From the NCBI GenBank assembly GCA_032718565.1, contig JAVGVS010000041.1, forward strand, positions 563,501 to 627,500: 64,000 nt of DNA. Reading direction: 5' to 3'. The first letter of the stretch is position 1, and each line of letters starts with the position of its first letter. Origin of the DNA: Distichodus sexfasciatus. Lineage: Eukaryota; Chordata; Actinopteri; Characiformes; Distichodontidae. Position numbers and translations under genes: made by a program. Shown piece by piece: positions 38,533 through 51,500 of this stretch. Under the pieces are notes generated by a model. It was not told the origin of the DNA and made no database searches. It was given only the letters and a program-made list of their open reading frames with translations.

Positions 38533-39180
38533 GTTTTTGTTCGCTATCAATGACGAGGTGCGGCGACGAAAAAATATTTCTCCTTTTCTCCTCCTAAAAT
38601 CTCGATGGCGGTTAAGATGTAATCCAAGAATGAATTTTTAATTGTTCGTGGGTGAACACGCGCTTCCAGAGACGGAACCGAGATACAAGGGATCTCGTCC
38701 CGACGGATCAGATGCGCGACTCCGACAATAGCATCCCTGCATTCTTAATCCGGAGCCTGTTTATATGTCGGCCTTGCGATTCATCTTTCGCATCCACAGC
38801 ATCGTTTCGGTGGTCGGCAGCGTGTCTGAGGGCAGCCGCATCTCTCTCTCTCTCTCTCTTTCATCCGTATCTAGCGCGCCTCAGCGCCGCGGTCCCCGTT
38901 AGACGCATGGCTCGGGCTCGGCGGGGCTCGTGTGTGAGGGAGGCGAGCTGGCTAGTTAATCCCGTGGTGTGTTGATAACAGACGGAGTCCGAGCCTCCGC
39001 AAACTCCCCCATTCACTCCCCGACACAATGAACCCTTTCAGCGGAGAGATGCCCTGCTGAGGCGTGCCGAAAACGCCGTGATGAAACGCGAGGTGGGGCG
39101 GAAATGTTTTTCTTCTGTTGCACGCCGGGAAATGCAGTTTTGAGGAGACACGCGGCCTGCGCATCGTCCGTTTTGCGCGA
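38533..39180 (-). promoter_or_regulatory. fmnl2: fmnl2 CpG-rich promoter / 5' UTR region
   Basis: Sequence just upstream of the fmnl2 start is GC- and CpG-rich against AT-rich flanks, especially 38860-39180 (gcgcctcagcgccgcggtcc, cgcggcctgcgcatcg), with a TC microsatellite at 38840-38859. This looks like the CpG-island type promoter common in vertebrate genes. The TSS is not determined. Confidence 0.55.
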
Positions 39181-41060
39181 TGTTAATGTGTTTGATCCTA
39201 AAGGACGCGCATTTTAAAAAATTGCCTCAAAGTTCGAATAATAAATGGTCGATAGGAAGCCAAATTAACGGAAAATATTGAAACCATCGTTTATGACTAG
39301 ATGTGTAACGATACACGCATCTACATCGATACATCGATCAAATGCTGAAGAACTAATCCAAAATGAAAGCATCTGTCAGACATCATAGATATTGTAACAT
39401 CACTTTATATCGAACAGGAGGTCTATATTTATTAATATTCTCTCATATTGATAACTAGCCCCTGACATTAATAGAACTGATATAGTATTGTAGTAGACAT
39501 GATATCAGCAGGCATCAAATCATTGTCCAGTGAATCAATATAATATCATATAGTGATGGTACTTTTACCTGTACTTAAACTAATATTTTCATCAAAGTTT
39601 GCTTTCACGGAATGTGTACTTAATAAAATACATCTTGTGTTCAGTAAGGTGTCTTTGCCTCATCCAGCTAAAAACATTTGAAATAAATTATTGTCATAAT
39701 GTAGTATTGTAGTTCTGTAGTATTAACTACTATATTATAGTAATAATACTGTAGTATTAGCTATAATAACTGGGAAAAATTCACAAATGATAAAATTTTC
39801 ATAAAGGCATGCAAACCAACAAAAAACTGTGATCAAATTGGAAAATTTTTATTTGGCCATTCAGATTGAGATGTTAACCAGTGAAACCAGTTTAACATCT
39901 GATACAAATAATGAGTTTATTAAATGCCACCAAACAAATTTGCCTATATTTAAGGTTATTTTAATGCTTAGTGTAAAAAATTGAACTGAACTGTGTGGAA
40001 CTATTTCCGTCCTAACATTTGAAGTGTAAAAACTCACCAACCCCAAGTTCAGGCTCTATAGGATATAACTAATTCATTATCAGAGAGTACTCAGGAACAC
40101 CCAGCATGGCGGAAGAAGCCTGTACAAAGACATAAATAAAGGATGAGGACTGTGGGAGATTCTGCGCCAAGTTCACCTCAATATGCCAGCCTCTGTTGGC
40201 ATGCAAGTTGACTAAAATGGGGCCAACCGATGCCCAAACAGAGCAGATCATGGAAAGTTGACTAGATAAGTTTTGCATTGCTGATGCTTGTTATCAGATT
40301 ATATTTATCATTGTTATGTGTTTAATTCATCCTAAACATCTTTACGGAATCGACAGAACATCCCATATAACGCCATAAAAATCCTCCTGATAAAAAAAAT
40401 GACAGTTCAGGTGCCTATAAATGCAGCCAACACATGAATCAAACGATGAGATATAAAAAGAAATAGCAATATGTTTTATACAGTTAGGTCTCCAAAAGTG
40501 TGTTGCCACAAACTATCGCAAACATCACACCAGGCTACATCAGTGTTCGAATGCATACAAATGTTTTCACCACTTGGGAGTGCTACAGAGCAGGCAAAAT
40601 CAGCGGTACATGCATGGCAAGTTCGCCCAGACACTAGGGAAAGCAAAGCGGCGTGACCCGTTTCATAAAATAAGTGAGGGTGCTCTTTAAAAAGTAAACA
40701 CCAGAAATTCTTTCAAAAGTCCAAATGTGGGCACCAAAGCCTTGTTCCTCAGAGCATGCAGATTTCTCATACAACTTTACAGTCCATCCTTTGGCCAGAC
40801 GGTGAACGTTCAAAAGTCGATAATTCTCCCAAAAACCCACACGCACGTTGGAATGTCTTTGATTGTGGTGTACAGCCATTTAATAAAAAGAAAGAAAGTA
40901 ATTTTTTTACTCTCTTACCATTTGGAAAAGGATAAAAGAAAATATTTGCACCGGTGAAAGTCTGTGTCTACAACAGAAGCAGCTGAAAAGGTGTGTAAGC
41001 TTTAAGAAAATCAGAAATTCCACAGTATCCCAATCGTCCATCTTTTGGCCTGCTCTCCCC
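39181..41060. other. Stretch between the fmnl2 promoter and mylk stop
   Basis: Includes the mylk 3' UTR at its right side. A fragment at 39305-39350 (taacgatacacgcatctaca, tcgatacatcgatc) looks like another MITE end. No gene recognised. Confidence 0.4.
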
Positions 41061-42546
41061 TCACTCTTCTTCTTCCTCCTCCTCTTCCTCCTCCTCCTCC
41101 TCCTCTCCATCCCCCTCTCCTTCTCCTTCCTCCTCTTGCATAAACTCCACCATGAGCTCGGCGGTGCAGGAGTCCTCTCCCAGGCTGTTGACGGCCTTGC
41201 AGGTGTACTTGGCGTCATCGTCTGGACACACCTCCGAGATCACCAGGCTGCAGTGGCCATCCTCCTCGTAGTCGATCTGGAAGTGGCGAGTCTCCTTAAT
41301 GGGCTGGTCATCCTTGTACCACACCACCTCGGGGTCTGGGTAACCTGCATGACATGTATAAAGCACAGTTGAAGATCATTTGCTGGGTATAAACTGCTGT
41401 ATTTTTAAATAGGGTACTTTTTCGGTTACTACTACGGATGTTGTTGCTAATAATCATACTCTCATGGTCTGTCTACTTAGTAGTCATTTTACTATAAAAT
41501 CACTTGTAAACATACTCTACAAGTCCCATAAATACTAGCTGTCTGTGTCCTGCCTACAGCCTCAAGTCCAAAAATGAAAATACTAATAAATATAATTAAA
41601 GCGTGACATGAGGCCATAATCACTACAGCATGTGCATATTCTAAAAACAATATTTTAAGATAACAACTGATGTGAGCTAAGTATCTAGTCCCATAACAGG
41701 GATGACATCGAATGTACATGAAAAGTGTTATCCAAAAGTGTAAAGGGCAAAAACAATTTAACTTGAAATGAAAGATGAATTTGAATTTTCTGTCCTAATG
41801 GAGATGACTGCTTTGTAAAACAATGTCTGTGTTCTACCAACAACCTCCAGTCCAAATATGGAAATACTTGCCTAAAAGCATGCCACAAGGACATAATCAT
41901 TAAAGGTTATCCCAAAACGAAAACACTTGAGGTCTAAAAAGCTTGACATAGGGACATAATCTTTAAAGGATGGACATAGTTCAAAAATATTGTCACCAAT
42001 GCTATAAATATTGTTATATAAGCATCAAGCACAATTAAATGGATGGTGTATAAACTACTAACTACAATATACTTCAAATAGCCATTTAACTATTTTACTT
42101 GTACAAAATATATCTTAATAAAGATCTGTCTTGTAATTTGTGCCTGACTAAAACATGGAGTTCCACCTACAGCCACAAAATGTTTTTTCAGATGCTTTAG
42201 ATCAGATCAGTTTACCCTCGATCTTGCAGTCGAAGCGAGCAGCGCTGCCCTCCACCACCTCCACGTCCTTGATAACCAGGGAGAAGCTGGGAGCTGCTGG
42301 TGTGTGGTTTTCATCCTCTACGGTTTCCAAAAATGGTGCAGGAGGTTGTTCTGCACACACACACACACGCACTTTGAGATACTTAACCAGTGCATACTTC
42401 ACCCACTACAAAACTACATCCATGAGGTGCTGAACATTAAAGTCTTGGTCATTACCATCAGTTGGTGAACTTTTCTTGGGTCCAATCCCTCCTAGCATTC
42501 CCATGGAGCTGAATCTAGAGATGGCTCGCACAGCGTTTCCTGTTTT
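41061..42546 (-). CDS. mylk: mylk 3' exons: calmodulin-binding end and telokin (KRP)-like module
   Basis: Exon 42862-42985 ends RRRW-Q and 42456-42546 continues KTGNAVRAISRFSSM, together the calmodulin-binding/autoinhibitory sequence. Then SSMGMLGGIGPKK precedes the last Ig (FSLVIKDVEVVEGSAARFD, GYPDPEVVWYKDDQ, DAKYTCKAVNSLGEDSC) and a tail of about 14 Glu residues from GAG repeats. In mammals this C-terminal part is also made alone as telokin from an internal promoter; Met residues in SSMGM could serve as its start. I saw no obvious CArG box in the preceding 315-bp intron, so telokin expression here is unproven. Confidence 0.85.
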
Positions 42547-45500
42547 CTGTATGATGGATGTACACAGTGTGCTTAATTTCTGAGTGCATACAAATAATAA
42601 ATAATTTCATCCTACCCTGCTGAATAAATAAGATGGCGTAATTAGAACCGTTTCACTAATAACCACCTTAAACTGAGCTTTCAGCAGCTTCAGATTGGGT
42701 TCTGTTGCCACAATAGTGTGGCAAAGTAAAAGTAGTGTTAGTAGTGAACAGTCAGTTTGACCTCAGATCAGCAATACCCGGAAAATGACAATAATGAACT
42801 TACATAAAATCTAATCCACACTTTCAAAACAATCAGGCCAAAGTTACACAGCCCCTCTGACCTGCCATCTGCGTCTCAGGATGTATTTCTTCATGCGTTC
42901 CTTGGACAGCTGCTTGGCCTCCATGTTTTTGGTGTCCTGTTTGAGCCAGGTGTGCTCCAGGCACTGTGCACAGGTCAGTCTGGCCCTGCAGTGCCACAGA
43001 TCAACAAATCAGCTTTTCAATTCCTCAATCAAACATCCAGAAAAGAATCATCTGGGAAAGCATTAACTTTACCACACCATGCCAAGGATAATCTATTACT
43101 GAAGTACATATTGTTATATCTTTGCACTATGCAGCTTTTCAGAAAATTCAACTCAAAGATCATTTTCAGATGACGTTTGAAAGAATGATAATGGACAACG
43201 AGGTCTATAAAAAGTGCAAAGAACAATGTGATGAAACTGTAGCGCGGTGACACCAATCTTTATTGATTTATTAAACACACGGCACACGCCCATCTACTTA
43301 ACTTCTATACTCATTGATTTTTTTTAAATTGTACCCACTACACACTACACTTGAGAGAAGCAAGCAGCCTGACAGAGAGAAGGACGGGGATTCGATCATC
43401 ATGTAGGCCGTAGGGTCTTTCTGTGTGGATTTTACATGATCTCCCCATGTTGGTGTGGGTTTTCTCTGGGTACTCCTGTTCCCTCCCACAGTCCAAAAGA
43501 ATACGATATAGGTTAATTGGCAACTCTAAATTGGCCCCATAAGATGTGAATGTGAGTGTGATTGTGTGAGTGTGTGTGCCCTGAGGTGTGTTGACGCCTG
43601 CCCAGGGTTGGTCCCCGCCCTGTCATAGTTCGGGACCCCGTTTGGGATTAAGCGGTTCAGACAATGAATGAATGAATGAATAAAATTTGTACCCTTTGAA
43701 CTCATCTCTGTACCTCATATCTTTCTTCAGTAAGCTGCTGATGAAATCTTTGGCCTGATCCGAGATCTCATCAAATGCCTCGTCCTCAAAGTCCCAGGTT
43801 GCAGAGGTAACGTTGGCGAGGGTTTCGTTATCATTATCTCCCATGAATGGAGAGAGACCACTGACACTAAAGGTGAAAAAGAAAATATTTCTTATAGACT
43901 TCAAAGTAATTCTAGAAGGAATTTTTTAAGGTGTCAAATTGTACAACAAAGCCATTTTTTCATTTATATTAAATATTATATGGCATATAGTTTATTTTAT
44001 TCTAAACTTAAAAAATGCAGATGCCAAGGAAAAAGTTTGTGTCACTCACAGGATGTAGCAGATAACACCAATGCTCCACATGTCTGTGGGGTATCCTATT
44101 GCCTCATAGTTGATCACCTCAGGAGCCACAAACTCAGGAGTTCCAAAGAGAACCTTGAGGGAACCAGAGTCCTCTGGAAATGGAAGAGCACAGCCGTGAT
44201 CAGCATCTCTTAAATGTTGTGAGAATGTCAAAAACGGTTGTAAGCAGTCGGTAACCTAGCGGTTAGGGCGTTCACACTGTTCGAATCCCGGACCGGTAAA
44301 GGTACGACTGCAGTACTCAGCAGGGTACCATCCTTAAGCATTGCTTCCTGGGCGCTGCCCATGTCAGCTGCCCACTGCTTCTTCACGGACAAGTCAAATG
44401 CAGAGGTCACATTTCATTGTGGTTGCACGGTGGTGTGTTGACAATGACAAATAATCAATCACTTTTCACTTTCACTAGATATTGATGTGAGAAAAATAGT
44501 TTGCTGTATTGAACATTTCCATTTCTGGCATTTAAACATCTACCACTGTTATCCAGAGCAACTTACAATTACAAGGACAGTCTCCCTGGAACACTACCAC
44601 CTGTATACAGGAAATGATGGTTTAATACCTAATCTCCGTGCAAGGCCAAAGTCGATAAGTTTGATTTTGCTGCCTGTCTTGTTGATACACATGATGTTCT
44701 CTGGCTTGAGGTCCAGGTGCACGATGCCCTGCTTGTGGATGAACTGGACACCGTCGATGATTTGGAGCATGTACTTTATGACCTCACGCTCGGTCAGTTC
44801 AAAATCCTCATCCACAATTCGCTCAAACAGCTCACCTCCGGAGATCCTGCAACCAAAAGGGGAAGACAAAAACCAAACCTGTCAGGCTTACTAAACTTGG
44901 AACCTGGAACTTGGAATTCCGCAGTGGGAATCAAAGCGGGACCGAAGGTGGGAGAAGCAGCATGGGACGTAAACTTTGCAATACACTTTATCAGCATTTT
45001 CCATTAAACAATCGAGACTTATTTCCGTTCATGGTACGGTAAACAAATCTCACACTCCAAATGAGATTTGAATCTGAGCCTTTTTTCCATCATGGCTGCC
45101 AAGCTGAGGCTGAGTGTATCCCTGGCCCCTGCCCCTCCCTCGCTCTCAATTCCCCACACTATATAAGGACATGTGACAACCACTTCTTCCAGTTGCAGGC
45201 AGTAGCCTCTGCACGCCGCTCTCGCCATAAAAAGCAAAACTGGGGAAATGATTTAAAGGTGTTAAGGATGAAAAAATGACCAAACATCCTGGCATGTTCA
45301 GAAGTGGTGTAGATGAGAACACTCCGCTCTGCTCAGCACCTTCATGTAATCAACACTCACGCCTTAACATCAATACTGTCTTAAGAACAACTTTTTGGTC
45401 TAACAACATTTAAAAGACCGGCTGTTTGGTTCATGAGGGTCAGTCGCTGATTACTGCTGGTTTAGTGAGTCGTCTGGTCAAGATTAAAAACTTTGAAAAG

Positions 45501-48500
45501 TTAAAACATTAAAAGCGCGCTGGACTTACATTTCCATGATCATGACTATGTCAGACTTGCCCTCGAAGGCGTCCACGCACTGCACGAGTTTGGGATGGTG
45601 GAGGCTGTTCATGATGCCAATCTCCTGCCGAACGTTCTCCTTCTCTTTCTGGGAGAAAGCCTTGATGAACTTGCCGGCCCAAACTTTTTTGGTTGCTTTC
45701 TCCACAACCTTGAAGACCTGACCAAATTTGCCTCTGAAAGAGATAAAAATGAGACAGGTTCAACATTTACACAGGCCGGTTAGTATAGGGGAATTATTCT
45801 CGTTTTGGGTGCAAGGGCTCCTAGGTTCAAATCCATGAGACCATGGCTGCTGTCATGCCTTCACTGATGCCCAAGTGACACACCTGAAAGACAGTGTATT
45901 CGGGCCAGTTGATAGCATAACGGTTATAGGAAGGTCCGGTAAAGGTACCAGTGAGGTACTCATGAGCAAGGTACCATCCCCAAGTACTGCTCCCCGGGCA
46001 CTGCCCATGTCAGGTTCCCACTGCTTCTTCACAGATGGGTCAGAGTTCATTGTTGTGCACTGTGTTCTGTGCTGTGGTGTGTTTAGAATGACAAATAATC
46101 TTTCACATTCAAACGTTCAGAATATTATAGTAAAAATATATCATGCAATGATCTGTTGATTGTCTGCATAAATAATGAATGACTTTTGTTGCAAAAGGGA
46201 GAGAGACTTCAGGAGAAAGCATCAGGGCCTGTGTCCTCCAAACATGTCTTTTTGCGCTTTGAGATCGAAAGTTTAGCCGACTAAGAGATTATCTTTACAA
46301 TTGGAGAGAAATGGTATCTTGACATTAGCGGCAGCATTTTAACTATATTCTCACGTCTTTGAGACGTAGAGATTGTATGAGATAAACCGTGCAACAAAAC
46401 CCGCTCCTACCTCCACTTTGATTGGCTAGCAAGAGAGGAGTGATATTGATAAGTGTGTGCTGTTCTAATAGGTGAACAGATTTCAACTGGAAGCACTCTG
46501 AGTGCTGCGGTAAAAAAACGTCTCCACTGGCACTTTTTTCCTCTGTAGGCGCTTAGCCCTCGGAACGCTGAAGCTCATAGGGTTTGTATTAAAAATTGGT
46601 GTGTTAAAAAACGGGTTTGGTGGACACAGGCCCTAAAAGTCAACCAAAAGCGTCTTACGTGCCCAGGCGATCCTCCACATTGTAGAAGTCTTTAACACTG
46701 CAGTCTTTCTTTATGACCACATCCCTGTACTCCGGCTCCTTGTCAGAGTCTGAAAAATTATGGAAGAGATAAAAATGCAGTGACTGAACTCATTTCAGCC
46801 AAAAAGAGACATCAGCATTTTATAAAATGAGATGGAGAGTCGGATTGATGGTTTGTGTGGACATATGGATGGATGGATGGACTGGTTAGTCGATGGATGG
46901 TTTGAAAAATGGACAAGTAGATTGACAGGATGTCAGGAACACAAACCGTCATCGGACACGGCGGCCTCTGCCTCTTCCTCTTTTTTTTCTGGGGTCGGAT
47001 AGAGATAAAGAGCAGCTGTCAGTCAAAGCCACCAGTTAGGGATCATACTCATTTCATGCTGTTTAGACTGTGGATTTCTCACCAGGTTCCTTCTGTTCTC
47101 CCACAGTGACAGGTTCCGACTCGGCACTGGGTTCCCCGATGCCGTACATGTTAACGGCCCGGACGCGGAACTTGTACTGTCGGTCGGAGAGCAGCTCCTG
47201 GATGTGGAAGGAGGTGCTGTTACAGGAAGTGAGCTCGGTCCATGTGTTGTCCACCGAATTCCAGATCTCCAGGTTGTACGACTTGACGATGCTACCGCCG
47301 TCGTATGTGGGTCCGTACCAGGAGAGGGTGAGCGAGGACCTGCGGATGTCGGAGGCAGCTGGAACCCCAGCGGGGGGATCGGGCTTGTCTGAGGCAAATA
47401 AAGTGTAAAAGGTTAGCGCATAGGAGTGGAAATTTGATTCAAATTATAAAGTAATTATGACAAATCATATTAATTATTTATTATTAATTATAATTATCAT
47501 TATCTGAATGAAATGAAACTTAGCAGGGCCAAGTTGGGGGAGAGCCCTTGAGACGTGTGGAATTTTATTTTATTATATGGAGTGGGCACTTGGAGACTGG
47601 TTACGCCCAAATTGTAATTATAATTATTCATTCATTCATTTATCGTCCGAACCGCTCAATCCCAACTGGGGGCGCAGGGGAACCAGAACACACGAGCGCA
47701 AGGCAGGGAACAACCCTGGGCAAGCGCCCATACTATATACACCTATACTCACACCCCACGGAGCCAATTTAGAGCCGCCAATCAACCTATATTGCATACT
47801 TTTGGACTGCGGGAGGAAACCGGAGCACCCGGAGGAAACCCCTGCCAACACGGGGAGGGCATGCAAACTCCACACAGAAAGACCCTATAGCCGACCTGGT
47901 GATCGAATCCAGTACGTTTTCGCTGTGAGGCAGCAGTGCTAACCACTGCGCCATCATGCGGTCCTAATTATAATTAATTACTTGATAATAATTTAATTAC
48001 TGTGGAAATATTTGTGAAACAATTTGATGAAAAATGCATTATCTAATATGCAAGCATGTGACAAAACCTATAAAGGAAAAGTAACATTTGTCATATGGAT
48101 TTATATTTTTACTTAATTTTAAAAGGCAGAAATGTATTAAGGCACTGATTTTAGTTGAGTTACCAATGATCAGCTTTTAATCAATAATGTAAATTAAATT
48201 AAATTAACCTTGTACATTTAGAATCACATATGCTTTAAAAACCTGACAAAGTTTAATTTGAAAATCTGAACTGAACCACATTATATACATAGCTGGCTAA
48301 AAGTCACACCTCGTTTATAGTCTGATGTATATATGTTCTGAGCATAATGGACCCCTTGGAGAAACACAACCAGGGTGTTTAAAATAACAGTCTAAAAGTG
48401 GATTAGGTTTAATGGGAGAAGGAAGTCTATATATTTCCAGCTCTAAAACCCAACATACACATTTACAATATACTGGAACTGAATTTTACCACTAGATTTT

Positions 48501-51500
48501 ATTGTCACCCTTATGGTTTTACATCCAATATACAGTGTCAGCTATTCACAACTTTACGGCTAAATTTCTCTTTCTAGCTATTATTGTGTTGACTAAATTT
48601 CACAAGGGAAACCCTGCTAAAAAAGAGGATTGAGCTTAATTAATGCATGAAAATAATCCAACTTTTAAAGAAGTTCTTTTAGTCACTCTCTCATACTCTC
48701 AAATCGAATTAAAAATATTGTTATTAGTCACACCGACCACATAGACATGATGTTCGGACGTCGTTGCCATTTAAGGTTTAAAACCACAAATCTTGGATTA
48801 AAAATAATCACCGTTCAGTGAATCTCACATTTATCAGGACAGAGCTCATCAAATCATTCCATTTCAATTAAAAACAGGCACTTAGAATGCCGTTAGCACA
48901 TTTCGATGCAAAAACACCCACATTCCGTGAAATACCAGACATAGTGAGCGTTCATCCCTCTCTCGCCCTCCCTCCCCCTCCCAGTTCCTCTCTCTTTCCC
49001 TCCCTCCGCTCCTTCCCTAGCCATTTATAGCGCCCCCTGTAGATGCTGGGCATCATACCTACGATGGTGAGGTTGAGAGATGCCTGCTTGGTGCCGAATT
49101 TGTTCTGCAGCTCCAGCGTGTAGCAGCCGCAGTGATCCTGGTTGCTAGCAGCTATCGTCAGCTGACTGCCGTTCTCAGTGTTCTCTATAGTGATGCCTTC
49201 ACTTCCTGCTTGTATCTAGTGAAGAGAGGAAGAGTTGTGATTAAAATTGGGCCAATATTTTTTTAATTCATTATCTGAATGGGTGTTGGTCCCAGCCTGG
49301 GACCACCGCTCAGCACTAAGCAGTAGTTAACATCAATTATAGATTTGCATTAAATTCATCATTCATAAAGATGCCCAAATCATCAGGAAATGTCTTCAAA
49401 AATAAACAAGATAACAATTATAGATTTGCATTAAATTCAAACTGGACACGGACCACCTGCAATGTCGTCTCTGACCACCAGGGAGCAGCGGTCCACTGGT
49501 AGAAAACCCCCATATAACTGCTTATGGTCTGCCACTGCATCGATGCAGAATCATCCACTTCTGCATCGCAATGCATCGATTATGTGATTAAATTCAACCT
49601 CCCTCCCTCCTTTTCCCAACACTTCTACCACACTTTCTCCTTAGCTCTTCCTACCGTTTTCTTGAACTTCAGCCAGTTGCAGGTGATGGGTGCAGTTCCT
49701 CCAAATTTACACAACAGCTCCACCTTCTCTCCAGCTCTTATTTTCAGGTCGCCGGGGAACTGTAGCACCTGGGGAGGTGAGCCTGCAAAATGTTGGATCA
49801 AAAAATGACTTCTTCTACTAACACTTTCCCCTACATGTAATGGGAGTTTAATTATCTTTACATTTCCTCATCGGAACACACACTCTTTTGGTCTGGGAAG
49901 TGTGTCGTAGACGTCATCAGAAGAACAAAGTTCTTACCCTGTTTAGTTGGAGACTTGGGTGCTGGCTTCTTCTTAATCCTGGCTTCATCTGAATAACACA
50001 CAAAAAAGAATGCGCACAAAAATGAAGTGCCTTCATTTTTAAATAGAACAATTCATGCATATGCAAATAAGAAGCCCCCTTCTCAAATGTCTACACTACT
50101 CTAAATCACCTCACTAATCACTTTGTTGGTAAGTAGAGAGAATGTGCCTCTTAAGAAGATATTTGTTCTTAAAGCAAGCGTACGCAGTTTTATGAAATTT
50201 CTGATGTTCTCACATATTTCTGTATTTATGATTTGTTACTAGGTAAAAACTTAATCTGCAACCGCTGAACAGCATTTATACACAAATTTTATTGCATGTG
50301 TGTTTGTGCAAAATATTAGGTTATTGGGTTTTATTCATTTCTACAGTTGAGTACAATTTAAAACTTTCTCAAAAACTTAAGAACTAAAAATCTAAGAAAA
50401 TATAGGCAAATAAGGCCCTTCTACGAAAGAAAGTGTGATGTCTCACCCTGACGGAGCTTTTGAGATTATGAGATAGGTAATGATTAAAAAAGTCATGAAT
50501 ATGAGTGCCGAGGTTGCTTTAAGCAAAGATAAGTTAAATCCAACTGGGTTTACTTTATCCCAAGTTGTCCTCATTTTGTCATAGCAACAAGAAGAGCTTT
50601 CAGCAAATAAGCCTGTTGTGCAATGGATTTAAAGGGAAAATTTTTCCTCAGACATATCCGTCAAGTGGACAGCAATAGAGGACATCCAAACATGCAAACA
50701 TCGAGACATCCCTAAGGAGGGAGAACATGTAAGCAAATCTTTAAAGTACTGCGACTTGCAACTAAACATGGTGCGCTGAAAGACTTATCTTCTGCGTTTG
50801 AGGGTCACGGTTAAGTATGGACAGTCCGTTTCGGCTGAAAACAAAAAATCTAATTGTCAGTGTGTCTGGGAGAGGGCGCAGGAGCTCCAAGGGAGGCCTG
50901 CTTCTGCCGACCAGCATCCCATGGAGAGGGCCTGCCTCGCGGACACCGCCTGATGGAATTCCCCATTTATGGGCATGCCAAAAATAGTGCTACCCGGGAT
51001 CCAGGAAATGGCGCTGGTCCTCTCTCTCTCCACTATTTATTCTAGATTTGAAAGCCGTCATGAAACAATGCAACATATAAACCCCGCTAATGCTCAGTGC
51101 CGCTCCGAAGACACAGACAGAAGACTTAAGGCTCAAACTCAAGAGGCATGCGGCGTGTGAAAAAACTAATCTAAACCATTTTAGGGCTTGGTCTTGTTTC
51201 TCCTTCTCATAGATATTTTTTGTTTATTTTTTAAAGCTCTTTGCTGATTTTGAGGCTGCTTTCAACCCCCATGTTCTCCACAGTTTTGAGTCCATTTTCT
51301 GACCCTCTTTCAATGGTCATAAAACCTTAGACACTTTTGTGGCTCTCATGCAACTCATAGTCGAGATGTTCCAAACAAAAGGCCCTTTTATCAAATGCTG
51401 ATACCATTTAACTTCAGTTAATATTGGATTCCTGAAGGTTTTATTGCTGGTAACTGACCCAAGTTATTCTGTGATGCTGGAAAAATACAGCCTTTGTTTA

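Noticed and set aside
44228..44410. tRNA gene at a clear B box
   Set aside because: The sequence continues into the SINE body and tail shared with five other copies, and the tRNA fold is incomplete.
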